Origin: JBEKTY01 sp049515555
Lineage (GTDB): Bacteria; Planctomycetota; Planctomycetia; Pirellulales; Thermoguttaceae
Assembly: GCA_049515555.1 (NCBI GenBank)
Contig: JBEKTY010000044.1
Coordinates: 1-48,514, forward strand
Reading direction: 5' to 3'
DNA length: 48,514 bases
Shown: positions 1 to 9,300 of the stretch, piece after piece
Numbering within the stretch: position 1 is the stretch's first letter
Layout of the letters: every line of letters begins with the position of its first letter
Notes under the pieces: model-generated
Told to the model about the DNA's origin: nothing
Seen by the model: the letters and a program-made list of their open reading frames with translations, nothing else
The model's database searches: none
Program-made: the position numbers and the translations under genes

Positions 1-1
1 A

Positions 2-100
2 CTGAAGAACAACCATACGTTGAAGGTCGGTGTGAAGAACAAGCGTCTCGCCGCCGGTTGGGATGACTCCTACCTGGAACAAGTGCTCTTCGGACAATGA
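2..100 (+). CDS. 3' end of an upstream gene (partial)
   Basis: An open frame enters from the left edge and ends at a TGA at 98-100. The visible C-terminus ends in WDDSYLEQVLFGQ. It is too short to assign to a family. It ends 35 bases before the likely start of the GH29 gene on the same strand, so the two could share a transcript. Confidence 0.5.
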   Translation: MKNNHTLKVGVKNKRLAAGWDDSYLEQVLFGQ

Positions 101-135
101 TTTATGGTGCAATCGCCCTGGATGAGGGACGAAGT

Positions 136-1641
136 ATGCTCAAGCCAGCGCTTTTCACAATAATGTTCATGGCAGCCACCGGAGGGCATCCAGTGGCGGA
201 ATCTTTCTCCGCACCCGTCAGCAACCGGTATGAGCCAAAGTGGGAATCGCTCGATAGCCGACCGAATCCGGCATGGTTTGATGACGAGAAGATAGGCATT
301 TTCGTCAGTTGGGGCGTGTACTCCGTGCCAGCGGTCGCCTGGGTCTATCCCGACAAGCCCTACGGCTTTGGCGGACATTCCTGCTGGTACGGGATGTACA
401 TCGACCGGCTCCGTCCACTGTCCGCTCCCGAGCAGGCCAAACTGGAGGCATTCCACCGCAAGACCTACGGCGATGTTCCGTTCAAGGTCCTGGCCCCGCT
501 TTTCAAAGCCGAGGCATTCGACCCGCACCAGTGGGCAGAACTTTTCAAGCGATCCGGGGCACGCTATGCCTTCCTGACCTCGAATTTCCACGACGGCTAT
601 TGCCTCTGGCCCAGTCCCCACAACCGAGAGTGGAACAGCATGGATGTCGGGCCGAAGCGTGACTTGTTGGGGGACTTCTCCACGGCGATGCGAGCAGCGG
701 GTCTGCGAACGGGCTTCTACTACTCGCTTGGAGAGTTCAATCACCCGCTCTATCAAAAAGCCAAGAGAAACGGCGATCTGAAACCGTTCGTTCGGCAGCA
801 CATGCAGCCCCAGTTGCGTGAAGTAGTCAGGAGGTACAACCCGTCTTTCATCTACTTCGACGGTGAATGGGAATTCCCCTCCGACACCTTCGAGATGCAG
901 AACTTCCTGGCTTGGCTGTACAACGACTCGCCCTGCAAAGATGAGGTAGTGGTAAACGACCGCTTTGGCAGAGGTTCTCGGGGCAAACACGGCGGCGTGT
1001 ACTGTTCGGAGGCTGGGGTCCGAGAAAGTGGCACGGAACACAAGTGGTGCGAAGATCGACCGATCAGTCGTGGAAACTGGTCGTACAATCGGCTGGAGCG
1101 GCTGGAGGACTACCTGAGCGAACGTGATCTGATTCACCTACTGGTGGAAACGGTAGCTCAGGGCGGCAACCTGCACCTGGATGTCTCGCCGTGTGCAGAT
1201 GGCACGATCCCACTACTCCAACAGGAGCGACTTGTGCAGATGGGTGAATGGCTGAAGATCAACGGAGAAGCGATCTACGGAACAAGACGATGGATCGTAG
1301 CTCACGAAGGGTCGATGGTCCAGTCCGTCAATCCTCACCTGGACAAGGACTGGAAATGGATCGAGTCGAAGCAACGACTGATGATCCACTACACCCGGAA
1401 GGGAGATGCAGTTTATGCCATCTGCCTAGCTTGGCCCGGCAAGAGCCTGAAGCTGGAAACCTCGGTAACGACCCCACAGACCCAAGTCCGAATGCTGGGC
1501 CATAGCCAACCGTTGAGTTGGAGGCCCGCCGAAAAAGGGTTGGTCATCGATGTGCCTGAAATGTCCATCAGCGAGATTCCCTGCCGGAGTGCCTGGGTGT
1601 TCAAGCTGACAGGGATGAAGGTCCCCGGCGAAAGCAAATGA
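136..1641 (+). CDS. Secreted alpha-L-fucosidase, GH29 family
   Basis: Predicted exo-glycosidase that releases alpha-L-fucose from polysaccharides outside the cytoplasm. The protein is about 501 residues with the GH29 fold: a WFDDEKIGIFVSWGVYS segment near the N-terminus, RYAFLTSNFHDGYCLWPS in the middle, and FIYFDGEW, where D242 is the expected catalytic nucleophile. After the barrel, NLHLDVSPCADG resembles the NxLLNxxPxxDG motif of fucosidases, and a C-terminal beta domain follows. The start at 136 is preferred over the in-frame ATG at 97 because the protein then begins with a hydrophobic signal peptide (MLKPALFTIMFMAATGG). The acid/base residue is not conserved well enough in GH29 to name. 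The substrate linkage is unknown. Other glycosidases lie at the far right of the window. Confidence 0.8.
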   Translation: MLKPALFTIMFMAATGGHPVAESFSAPVSNRYEPKWESLDSRPNPAWFDDEKIGIFVSWGVYSVPAVAWVYPDKPYGFGGHSCWYGMYIDRLRPLSAPEQAKLEAFHRKTYGDVPFKVLAPLFKAEAFDPHQWAELFKRSGARYAFLTSNFHDGYCLWPSPHNREWNSMDVGPKRDLLGDFSTAMRAAGLRTGFYYSLGEFNHPLYQKAKRNGDLKPFVRQHMQPQLREVVRRYNPSFIYFDGEWEFPSDTFEMQNFLAWLYNDSPCKDEVVVNDRFGRGSRGKHGGVYCSEAGVRESGTEHKWCEDRPISRGNWSYNRLERLEDYLSERDLIHLLVETVAQGGNLHLDVSPCADGTIPLLQQERLVQMGEWLKINGEAIYGTRRWIVAHEGSMVQSVNPHLDKDWKWIESKQRLMIHYTRKGDAVYAICLAWPGKSLKLETSVTTPQTQVRMLGHSQPLSWRPAEKGLVIDVPEMSISEIPCRSAWVFKLTGMKVPGESK

Positions 1642-1668
1642 CCGAAGGGGAGGCACCACCATGCACAA

Positions 1669-1832
1669 GTGTTCGTCGGCTGGGGAACGCTATCGCTCAT
1701 CAACGCCGGGTTGGCCCAGGCTAAGGGGCGAAGCGACTGTTGTGGTGGCTGCTGTCGCTGATCCTCGGCCCCGTCGTCACGTTCTTGATCGTGGTGCTGC
1801 CAAAGGTCGGGCCGGTGTCGTCGGCCCCATGA
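1669..1832 (+). pseudogene. Frameshifted small membrane protein
   Basis: Two adjacent frames together read as one short membrane protein. From a GTG at 1669 the frame gives VFVGWGTLSLINAGLAQ followed by AKGRS, then runs into a stop. Shifting frame at about 1730-1735 gives LWWLLSLILGPVVTFLIVVLP, ending at a TGA at 1830-1832. This resembles the common small bacterial inner-membrane proteins with a KGRS...LLGP loop between two hydrophobic helices. As read, the gene is broken by a single small indel, which could be real decay or a sequencing error. Confidence 0.4.
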
Positions 1833-1838
1833 ACATCG

Positions 1839-2504
1839 CTAAGGTGCTGGCCGCATGGCCGGAGTGGGAACATCCACGACGACCTTGACCTTGACCACCG
1901 ATATGGCCTCGATTTGCCGTGACGGCGATCCCATCTCGTAAATGCCCTGTAGCTGGTACTCGCCGGGAGCAAGTTTCTGGTTTGGCTGGAACGGCCAGTG
2001 GTAGACGCCGCCGCTGAGGATCGGCCAGTGCAGCCTTCCGTTGTCGAACTGCACCGTGTTCTCGAAGACGTGCGTCTGACCGGCGGCGACATCGACGAGG
2101 GGAATGACTACCGAAGGGCCGACAGTCTTCCCCGTGGCGGGATCGAAGACCGGTGCCACCGGGCGAGTGACTTCGCCCTTGACAGGATCGAGGACCGTGT
2201 TGTTGCCGCCGCCCCACTCGACGAGTTGGCCGGAAGCGTAAGCCAGCAAGATTGCCCCCGGCTGGTTCCGCCAGTCGTGCAGGCTCACCGGCTTGTCGGA
2301 GACGTTCTTGACGTGCAGCTTCAACACGATAGGAAACGGCTTGCCGTCCTGCGTGCGCTGCGGCCAAGTCACCGGATCGACCTGCAAGGCGACTCGGATG
2401 CCGTTGACCGCATCGCTCCAATTCAGCGGTTGCGTGGCTGGCGGGTCGGCAAAGACAGGGCCGACGAACATACACACCAACAGGCTGACAAACAGCAATC
2501 GCAT
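1839..2504 (-). CDS. Secreted hypothetical protein with beta-sandwich-like composition
   Basis: I do not recognise a named family. The protein is about 221 residues, starting with a clear signal peptide (MRLLFVSLLVCMFVGPVFA). The mature part carries alternating beta-strand-like segments (FPIVLKLHVKNVSDKPVSLHDW, HWPFQPNQKLAPGEYQLQGIYE) typical of secreted intracellular-proteinase-inhibitor-like or DUF-type beta sandwiches in Planctomycetota. An in-frame ATG two codons upstream (2510) sits directly against an AGGAG; the start at 2504 leaves a normal 6-base spacing and is preferred. It converges with the broken membrane gene on its left. The function is unknown. Confidence 0.6.
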   Translation of the reverse strand: MRLLFVSLLVCMFVGPVFADPPATQPLNWSDAVNGIRVALQVDPVTWPQRTQDGKPFPIVLKLHVKNVSDKPVSLHDWRNQPGAILLAYASGQLVEWGGGNNTVLDPVKGEVTRPVAPVFDPATGKTVGPSVVIPLVDVAAGQTHVFENTVQFDNGRLHWPILSGGVYHWPFQPNQKLAPGEYQLQGIYEMGSPSRQIEAISVVKVKVVVDVPTPAMRPAP

Positions 2505-2510
2505 CGCCAT

Positions 2511-2756
2511 CTCCTTGATGGAATCGGCCTTCGCAAATCGACTTCCCCAACCTGTCGCCGCTTCTGCTCAGACCATTTTACTTTATCGCCATAGCCCTTG
2601 CCCGGCTCGCCCAGGTCGATGGACGTGATGACTACCCCTTCAACATCATCTTCCCCGTCGCCGGATAGTAGGCCGCATTGGCAGGCGACATGACGACCAG
2701 CCCACGCCACCATTTTCGCCAACCAGCATTGCCGGTCGCAAAAGCCCGGCTCAGGT
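2511..2756. other. Intergenic, with one doubtful small reading frame
   Basis: On the minus strand an ATG at 2713 opens a frame beginning MVAWAGRHVACQCGLLSGDGEDDVEG whose residues up to about base 2520 look protein-like, but it has no recognisable domain and runs on into the 5' end of the next gene in a different frame. It may be a remnant of a small gene. An AGGAG at about 2511-2516 on the minus strand is the ribosome binding site for the secreted hypothetical gene. Confidence 0.2.
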
Positions 2757-4463
2757 TTACGGGAGAATCTGGATGTTGCAGTGCGGTAGTGCCTTCTTGA
2801 GATCATCCACGCCCTTGCTCTGGGGATTGTGTACTCCCAAGGTCTTGAGTTGGGGCAACCCCCTGAGGCGTTCCAGCATTGGTTCGGTCAGTTGGGCACC
2901 GCTGAGGTACAAGGTCTGGAGTTGGGGCAATTCCTTGAGGTCTGCCAGCCCAGCGTCCGTGATCTTGGTGCCCCCGAGGTCAAGCAATGTCAGTTTGGTC
3001 AGCCCGTTGAGGTATTGCAAGCCAGCGTCCGTAATCGGAGTGTCTTTGAGGCCCAACCGTTCGAGTTTCGTGAACCCTTTGAGCCGTTCCAACCCCGCAT
3101 CCGTGATTTGCGTGTGTCCGAGTTCCAACCATCGGAGTTGGGGTAGTCCCTTGAGATGTTCCAATCCAGCGTCCGTGACCGGAGTATTTCCGAGGTACAA
3201 CCATTCGAGTTGCTGCAATCCTTGAAGGTGTTTCAACCCTGTGTCCGTGACCTTGGTGTCATTGAGGAACAGTTTTTCGAGTTGAGGCAAGCCTTTGATG
3301 TGCTCCAACCCTGCATCCGTGATACGGGTCTTGTTGAGTTCCAGCCTTCGGAGTTTCGTCAAGCCCTTGAGATGTTCCAATCCAGCGTCCGTCACCTGGG
3401 TGCCGCCAAGGTTGAACCCCTTGATCTGGGGAAATCTCTTGAGGCGTTCCAGCCCAGCGTCCGTGACCTTCGTGTTGGGGAGGTTGACGTAGACGCCGCT
3501 TACCCAAATGCACTCTGGATAAGCCTTGCCCCCCAACTCCGCAGCCACCTCATCTACCTTCTTCTGGTCATCAGGCTTCTCGACAGGTGCGGCCGGGTGA
3601 ACCGCCGCAGCCCAAATCTCGCTGACCGCCTGCCCCTCCAATTCCACGTCGTAGGGCTTGCCCCGCACTTCGATCTTCTGGCCGACCAGTTTCTCCAGTT
3701 CGGGATGCTCTTTGCCGGGGTAGATGAAACGGTCGCCCAACTGGTAGCGATGGGACCGCATGAGCGTCGAAACCTCCGCTTCCTTGCGCCGTTGGAGGGT
3801 GCAGGTGAAGACCTGTTCGGGCTGCTTGTGGTCCTTGTACCACTGCTCGTCCGCATAGAGATTCTTCCATTCCTGAGCTTGACCAGCTTTGGGCTGTTCG
3901 GCAGCACCGGCTTTCCCCTCCTTCTCCCATTGTGCCCGCAGACCCGAAAGCCTCCCCAGTAACAAGTCCATGTCCTTTGCCGCATCACCGCCCAGAACTT
4001 TCCGCAGGCCGTCCAGCCGCTTGAGCATAGGCAGGTCCCAGCCGAGTTCCTCGTACCAGAACAGATCGCCCCTGGACCTTCGTTGCCCGTCAGCGAACCC
4101 CGAGACCGTCAGCACGTAGCCTTGCGGCTTGGCGAACTTCAGCGGTGTGTTCCATAGGCTGTTCCACTGCTTGGCTTGACTCAGAAACCCGTCCGCTGCG
4201 AGGTGGTCGATGATCTTGCTGGCCTGTTCCTCGGTGATCGACACTAGTCGCTGAAATGGCCCGGACTGCTCGACCGCACCAACCCTCAGCCACAGCCGGT
4301 AGAAGGGCTTGTCCTCATCGCCGTGGTAGTTGAGGGCCAGCCGGAAGGACTTGATGCTCACCTTCAGTTCCTTCGCCCTACCCTGGGCTCGGTCGGGCTG
4401 CTGGGCGTGTGCGGCGGTGGCGATTCCGGCGACAAGCAAGAGGATGATGGCGAAACGGGGCAT
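2757..4463 (-). CDS. Secreted leucine-rich repeat protein, TDAGL type
   Basis: A protein of about 568 residues. It starts with a signal peptide (MPRFAIILLLVAGIATAAHA), then a 300-residue non-repeat region of unknown fold with two basic/acidic stretches, then about eleven leucine-rich repeats of 23-24 residues with the consensus VTDAGLEHLKGLPQLxxLxL. The repeats are visible in the DNA as roughly 72-base units between 2830 and 3480. TDAGL repeats are abundant in Planctomycetota and are usually taken as protein-protein interaction surfaces in exported proteins; the partner is not visible here. The start at 4463 is preceded by GGAG at normal spacing. A longer frame extends upstream, but that part has no coding character. 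Confidence 0.75.
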   Translation of the reverse strand: MPRFAIILLLVAGIATAAHAQQPDRAQGRAKELKVSIKSFRLALNYHGDEDKPFYRLWLRVGAVEQSGPFQRLVSITEEQASKIIDHLAADGFLSQAKQWNSLWNTPLKFAKPQGYVLTVSGFADGQRRSRGDLFWYEELGWDLPMLKRLDGLRKVLGGDAAKDMDLLLGRLSGLRAQWEKEGKAGAAEQPKAGQAQEWKNLYADEQWYKDHKQPEQVFTCTLQRRKEAEVSTLMRSHRYQLGDRFIYPGKEHPELEKLVGQKIEVRGKPYDVELEGQAVSEIWAAAVHPAAPVEKPDDQKKVDEVAAELGGKAYPECIWVSGVYVNLPNTKVTDAGLERLKRFPQIKGFNLGGTQVTDAGLEHLKGLTKLRRLELNKTRITDAGLEHIKGLPQLEKLFLNDTKVTDTGLKHLQGLQQLEWLYLGNTPVTDAGLEHLKGLPQLRWLELGHTQITDAGLERLKGFTKLERLGLKDTPITDAGLQYLNGLTKLTLLDLGGTKITDAGLADLKELPQLQTLYLSGAQLTEPMLERLRGLPQLKTLGVHNPQSKGVDDLKKALPHCNIQILP

Positions 4464-4858
4464 GGGCAGTCTCCTTTCACCCATAAGACGGTTGGGGGAC
4501 CGGGGAAGTTCCTGGTGGCAACACCTCCCGTCAGGCCAGATTATCACAACGGGCCGGCGAAGCCACCCCCGCCCCAAAAGGTAGCGCATCCGTTGCCTAT
4601 CTTTTCCAAGGGGGGCGTCACGGGCCAGCCCCGCTCGCCGTCGCCTGCCCATAATCCGACCCGCCCCCTGGTATGCTGGGGCCGGGAGATGCGCCCGCCG
4701 GGCGGCAGGGCTTGCCAAGATCGCCCAGGCGACACTAACTCTAAACGGGGGTTACGGTTAGGGGCGGGGGCTGCTTGCGGACACAACCCAGAGGGGGTAA
4801 ATTGGCTGTTTGGTGAGAGCGCCCATAGTATATTGTCACGCTGCGCCGGGATTTGAGC
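4464..4858. other. Intergenic region between the LRR gene and the BREX operon
   Basis: This 395-base stretch separates divergent genes and should hold promoters for both. I see no convincing gene in it. It contains G-runs at 4747-4751, 4761-4764 and 4766-4770 and another near 4793-4797, which might allow a G-quadruplex on the + strand, and a short GC-rich palindrome around 4690-4705. The BREX promoter candidate at its right end is listed separately. Confidence 0.5.
4802..4831 (+). promoter_or_regulatory. Candidate sigma-70-like promoter for the BREX operon
   Basis: TTGGCT at 4802-4807 and TAGTAT at 4826-4831 are separated by 18 bases, with an overlapping TATATT at 4829-4834. Each hexamer matches 4 of 6 consensus positions. 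It lies about 28 bases ahead of the first gene of the operon, in a local AT-rich patch of a GC-rich intergenic region. Planctomycete promoter rules are poorly defined, so this is only a candidate. Confidence 0.3.
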
Positions 4859-5185
4859 ATGGCCGACCCCGCCCTTCGAGAACCCGAGCAAATTCGCCAG
4901 GACTGTGCCCGCAAGCTGCGCCCGATTGAAACCAGCGGCATGTTCACGGCGATCCTCGGCTGCCTGCTCCGTGAGGACTGGGCCGAGCCCCGCATCGAGC
5001 AGTTGATCCTGACCGACAAGTGCCTGCTGGCACGCACGGAGGACCAGGTGACGCACAAGCTGTTCCTGGGTGCCGAAGAAGACCTGATCCGCAACGTCCA
5101 CGGCATCGCCAAGACGGCGGGCCTGGACGGAGATGAGTTGGGATACATCTTGGCGGCGATTGCGAAAATCAAGAGGGTGGAGTGA
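4859..5185 (+). CDS. Small hypothetical protein opening the BREX operon
   Basis: A 108-residue soluble protein that I do not recognise. It begins MADPALREPEQIRQDCARKL and looks all-helical, with an acidic middle part (GAEEDLIRNVHGIAKTAG) and no transmembrane segment. It lies 18 bases upstream of brxA on the same strand, after the only long intergenic gap, so it is probably the first cistron of the operon. By position it could be an accessory or regulatory BREX component, but nothing in the sequence says which. It has no clear helix-turn-helix of the WYL/BrxR type. Confidence 0.6.
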   Translation: MADPALREPEQIRQDCARKLRPIETSGMFTAILGCLLREDWAEPRIEQLILTDKCLLARTEDQVTHKLFLGAEEDLIRNVHGIAKTAGLDGDELGYILAAIAKIKRVE

Positions 5186-5203
5186 TAGGGGAGCGATGGA
5201 GGA

Positions 5204-5794
5204 ATGAGGTATCACGCCGACCTAACCGCAGGATCGCTGAAACTGCCCGAAAGCCGAGTCGTGGTCGATCTGCTGTTGCGGGGCGTCGATGAGCAGGCGT
5301 GGAAGGATGCGATTGTGAGCCGGAACCTACTCCAAGCCCGGAACCCGGCCACGGCCATCCGTGTGGGCAGGCTTATCCGCAAGCGGTTGGAACTGATGGA
5401 GGCCGACCTCTGGAAGCTGATCCGGGACGGCTCGGCCGTCGTCGCCACGCATGCCATCCTGGCCACCGCCGTCAAGCACAGTGCCCTGCTGGGCGATTTC
5501 CTCGATTTGGTCGTGCGTGACCAGTACCGGGTCTTCGCCAAGGTGCTGACCGACCAACTTTGGAGTGAGTATCTGGACGATTGCCGTGGCCGTGATCCCG
5601 ACATGCCCCAGTGGAACGAATCGACGAGGCGGCGGCTGCGGTCCTCCATCTTCCAGATCCTAGCCCAGGCCGGGTACATCAACAATACGAGACAGAGAAT
5701 CCTTCAGACCGTCCACATCGCCTCCCAGGTGCTTCGCTACCTGGAGAAGCACGACGAGCAATACGTTCTCCGCTGTATTCAGGTAGCCCCATGA
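5204..5794 (+). CDS. brxA: BREX system protein BrxA (DUF1819)
   Basis: A protein of 196 residues of the DUF1819/BrxA family, a small helical DNA-binding component of BREX complexes. Family features visible are the N-terminal YHADLTAGSLKLPESRVVVDLLL block, then WKDAIVSRNLLQARNPATAIRVGRLI, and ILATAVKHSALLGDFLDLVV in the second half. The start at 5204 has GGAGG just upstream. The stop overlaps the brxB start by 4 bases (ATGA at 5791-5794), which suggests translational coupling. BrxA is essential in some type 1 systems and dispensable in others. Confidence 0.93.
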   Translation: MRYHADLTAGSLKLPESRVVVDLLLRGVDEQAWKDAIVSRNLLQARNPATAIRVGRLIRKRLELMEADLWKLIRDGSAVVATHAILATAVKHSALLGDFLDLVVRDQYRVFAKVLTDQLWSEYLDDCRGRDPDMPQWNESTRRRLRSSIFQILAQAGYINNTRQRILQTVHIASQVLRYLEKHDEQYVLRCIQVAP

Positions 5795-6369
5795 GCGATC
5801 TCCTGACCGATCGCCTGAACCAAGTTCTCCCCAGGATCACCTCCGATGATTTTCTGGCGGGCAAGGGCCTCGGCAACGAGATCGCCTTTTTCATCTTCGA
5901 CTACCCACCCGAGGAGGAGATCCGCATCCGGGATTACGTCGGCTTCCTCCTGGAGCACATCCCCAAGCATAAGCCGGGGTTGCGGGTCAAGCACATCAAC
6001 CTGTTCGATCTGGTCATTGACCACCTGCGGGAGCGGAGACTCCTGGACCGCTCGCTGCAAAGGCAGACAGAAAAGGGCGACGAGGCCCTGCTCAAGGCCC
6101 TCAGCGCCCCGCTGCACGAAACCAAGGTCGCCCAACTCTTCGCCCAGGCTGCTCAGCCCGGCGAGCACGATTTGATCTTGGTGTCGGGTGTCGGCAGCGT
6201 GTGGCCGCTCCTGCGGGCGCACTCGCTGCTCAACAATCTGCATCCGCTGATCGGCAGGACCCCGCTGGTGCTCTTTTACCCCGGCAAGTACGACGGCCAG
6301 TACCTTCGGCTGTTTGAGCGATTGAAGAACAGGAACTACTACCGGGCGTTCAAGCTCGTTTCATCGTGA
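5791..6369 (+). CDS. brxB: BREX system protein BrxB (DUF1788)
   Basis: A protein of 192 residues of the DUF1788/BrxB family, a core BREX component whose biochemical role is not settled. Typical elements are RLNQVLPRITSDDFLAGKG near the N-terminus, FFIFDYPPEEEIRIRDYV, LINLFDL-like core strands and the C-terminal GVGSVWPLLRAHSLLNNL and TPLVLFYPGKYDGQ blocks. It overlaps brxA by 4 bases at its start and brxC by 4 bases at its end (GTGA at 6366-6369). It is probably part of the same complex as BrxC. Confidence 0.93.
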   Translation: MSDLLTDRLNQVLPRITSDDFLAGKGLGNEIAFFIFDYPPEEEIRIRDYVGFLLEHIPKHKPGLRVKHINLFDLVIDHLRERRLLDRSLQRQTEKGDEALLKALSAPLHETKVAQLFAQAAQPGEHDLILVSGVGSVWPLLRAHSLLNNLHPLIGRTPLVLFYPGKYDGQYLRLFERLKNRNYYRAFKLVSS

Positions 6370-9300
6370 GGCAGGACATGCAGATCCAGAACCTATTTGA
6401 GCGAGACATCTTTCGTCCGATCAACGGCGTCGTGAAGGCCCAGCAATTGGACGAGTTCTCCGTCTGGCAGGAGTTGGACGAGTTCGTCTTGACCAAGGAA
6501 CTGGACAAGCACTTCCGCAAGTTCCTGTCGGTGTTTCTCGACGCCATCGATCACGCTAACGATCCGACCGTCATTGCCAAGATCGGCGTCTGGATCTCCG
6601 GGTTCTTCGGTTCCGGCAAGTCGCACTTCCTGAAGATCCTGGCCTACCTGCTCGCCAATGGAGTCCATTCCTACGAAGGCCAGAGCAAGAAAGCCGTCGA
6701 GTTCTTCGAGGACAAGATCAAGGATGAAATGCTCAAGGGCGATGTGAAACGGGCGGTGGCCTCGCACACCGACGTGATCCTGTTCAACATCGACAGCAAG
6801 GTCGACAGCAAGGCGGGGCGAGAAGCCATTCTGGCCGTCTTTCTGAAAGTCCTGAATGAGATGCAGGGCTACGATGGCGATCACCCGCACGTCGCCCACA
6901 TGGAACGCTACCTGGAGGGCAAAGGGAAGCTCGACGCTTTCAAGGCCGCCTACCAGGAATTGACCGGTGAAGAGTGGGCCAAGGAACGAGATGCCTACGA
7001 GTTCAACCGGGACCAGGTGGTCGAGGCATATTGCAGGACGCTCGGGCAGAGCCGGGAGTCTGCCGAGAAGTGGGTGGACAACGCCGAAGGCAACTTCAAG
7101 CTCACGGTCGAGAACTTCGCCAAGTGGCTCAAGGAGTACCTCGACTCCAAGGGGCCGGACCACCGGGTCGTCTTCCTCGTCGATGAAGTCGGCCAGTTCA
7201 TCGGCACCGATGGGCACCTGATGCTCAGCTTGCAGACTATCATTGAGGAATTGGGGGCCACCTGTGGTGGCCGGGCGTGGGTGATTGTCACCTCGCAGGA
7301 GGAAATCGATAAGGTTATCGGGGAACTTCGCACGGCGGCGGCCAACGATTTCTCAAAAATCCAGGGCCGGTTCAACACCAGGCTATCGCTTTCCAGCGCC
7401 AACGTGGACGAAGTGATCCAGGCCCGGCTGCTCGCCAAGCGGGCAGAGGTCGAAGACGAACTCAAGGGCGTGTTTACCACGAAGGGCGACATCCTGAAAA
7501 ACCAGCTTACCTTTACGAGCTGCGGGATGACGCTGAAACCGTATCAGGATGCCGACGACTTCTCGAAAAACTATCCCTTCGCCCCCTACCAGTTTCAACT
7601 CCTGCAAAAAGTCTTCGAGCAAATTCGCAAGGTTGGGGCCACGGGCCTCCATCTCGCCAAGGGCGAGCGGTCCATGCTCGATGCCTTCCAGTCGGCGGGC
7701 AAGGCCGTGGCCCTCCAGGAAGTTGGCGTGTTGGTGCCACTCTACGAGTTCTACCCATCCATCGAGAGCTTCCTGGACACCAGCGTAAAACGCACCATCG
7801 ACCAGGCGGGCGAAAACCCGAGCCTGCTGCCGTTCGATATTAGGCTGTTGCAGGTGCTCTTTCTCATCCGTTACGTAGAAGAGATCAAGAGTAACGTGGA
7901 TAACCTCGTCACGCTTTGCATCGACCAGATCGATGCCGATAAGCTGGCCCTACGCCGGCAGATCGAGGAGAGCCTGGGGCGGCTGGAGAAAGAGACGCTC
8001 ATCAGCCGAAATGGCGATCTCTATTTCTTCCTTACCAACGAAGAACGGGACATCAGCCGGGAGATCAAGGGGACCGATCTCGCCAGCGGCGAGGAGGCCA
8101 CAACGCTGGGCGACATTCTCTTCTCCGACGTGCTGAAGACCAAGTGGAAGCACCGTTACAGTGTCAACAAGATGGATTTTTCCTTCGTGGGCATCGTCGA
8201 TATGCACCCTATCGGCCGCCGCATGGAAGGAAACCTGGTCGTCTCGGTTATCTCGCCCCTGGCCGACGACTACGACCTGTCCAGCGATCAACGCTGCCTT
8301 TTGGAGAGTACCAGCGAAAGCGGTCAGGTTCTCATCCGGCTCCGAGATAACGACGAACTTGGCCGGGAACTGCGGGCCTATGTCAAGACCGAGCGTTACC
8401 TGAGGACCAAGAGCGACACGGGGCTGCCCGACGCCACGAAGACCATCCTGCGGCACAACGCCGATGACAACCGGAAGCGGCGGGAGCGGCTGGCTGTCTT
8501 GCTGGGCGAAATGCTTGTCGAGGCCAGCTACTTCGTAGCGGGCCAGCCCTTGCAGCAAAGGGCGGCTGGCCCAGGGCTGGCCCTCGATGCGGCCCTGGAG
8601 TACCTCATCACGAACACCTTCACCAAGATGGGGTATCTCAAACACTTGAACCCCGAACCACCGAAGGAGATCCAGGCCATCCTGCGGGCAAACGACATCG
8701 CCCAGCAGACCCTCGCCCTGAATATGGAAGAGGCTAATCCCCAGGCCATCGACGATTTGCGGAATTACGTGGAATTGTGCCACAAGACCAGCCGCCAGAT
8801 CGTTTTGCACGAAATGCTGGAGAAACGCTACTCGATCCGGCCCTACGGCTGGCCCGACATGGAAGTAATGATCCTGGTGGCCCGGCTGCTGGTGCTGGGC
8901 GAGATCAGCCTCGCCATCGAGGGAGGTTTGGTGCCTCTCGAAAAGGCTTATGACCTTCTTACCACCCCAGGCCGATGGCGGAAGACGACGATCATCAAGC
9001 GGCACACTGCCGATCCGGCTGCCCTGCAAAAGGCCCGCAACCTGGGGCGGGAGGTGTTCTCGGAAATGGGGCCGGACGGCGAAGATGGCCTTTTCGCCTG
9101 CCTCAAAGCCAAGCTCCAGGGCTGGGAAACAAGCCTCAGCGGTTACAAGCCCCTGGCCGAGACCGGCAACTACCCTGGCCGGGACGAGATCTCTGAAGGG
9201 CTGTCGGTCATCCGTGCGCTCTTGGCCTGCGATGACAGCTTCAAATTCATCGAACGGTTCAATGAGCGGCGGGACGACTTACTTCAGCTTTCAGAGAACT

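Noticed and set aside
2830..3480. Regular repeats about 72 bases apart, at first like a CRISPR or tandem-repeat array
   Set aside because: They match codon by codon the leucine-rich repeats of the minus-strand protein; there are no unique spacers.
3156..3962. Long open frame on the + strand opposite the leucine-rich repeat gene
   Set aside because: It mirrors the repeat gene codons and has no start signal or recognisable domain.
4740..4800. G-rich runs as a defined regulatory G-quadruplex
   Set aside because: The loops are irregular and the last one is long; in a GC-rich genome this is not strong evidence.
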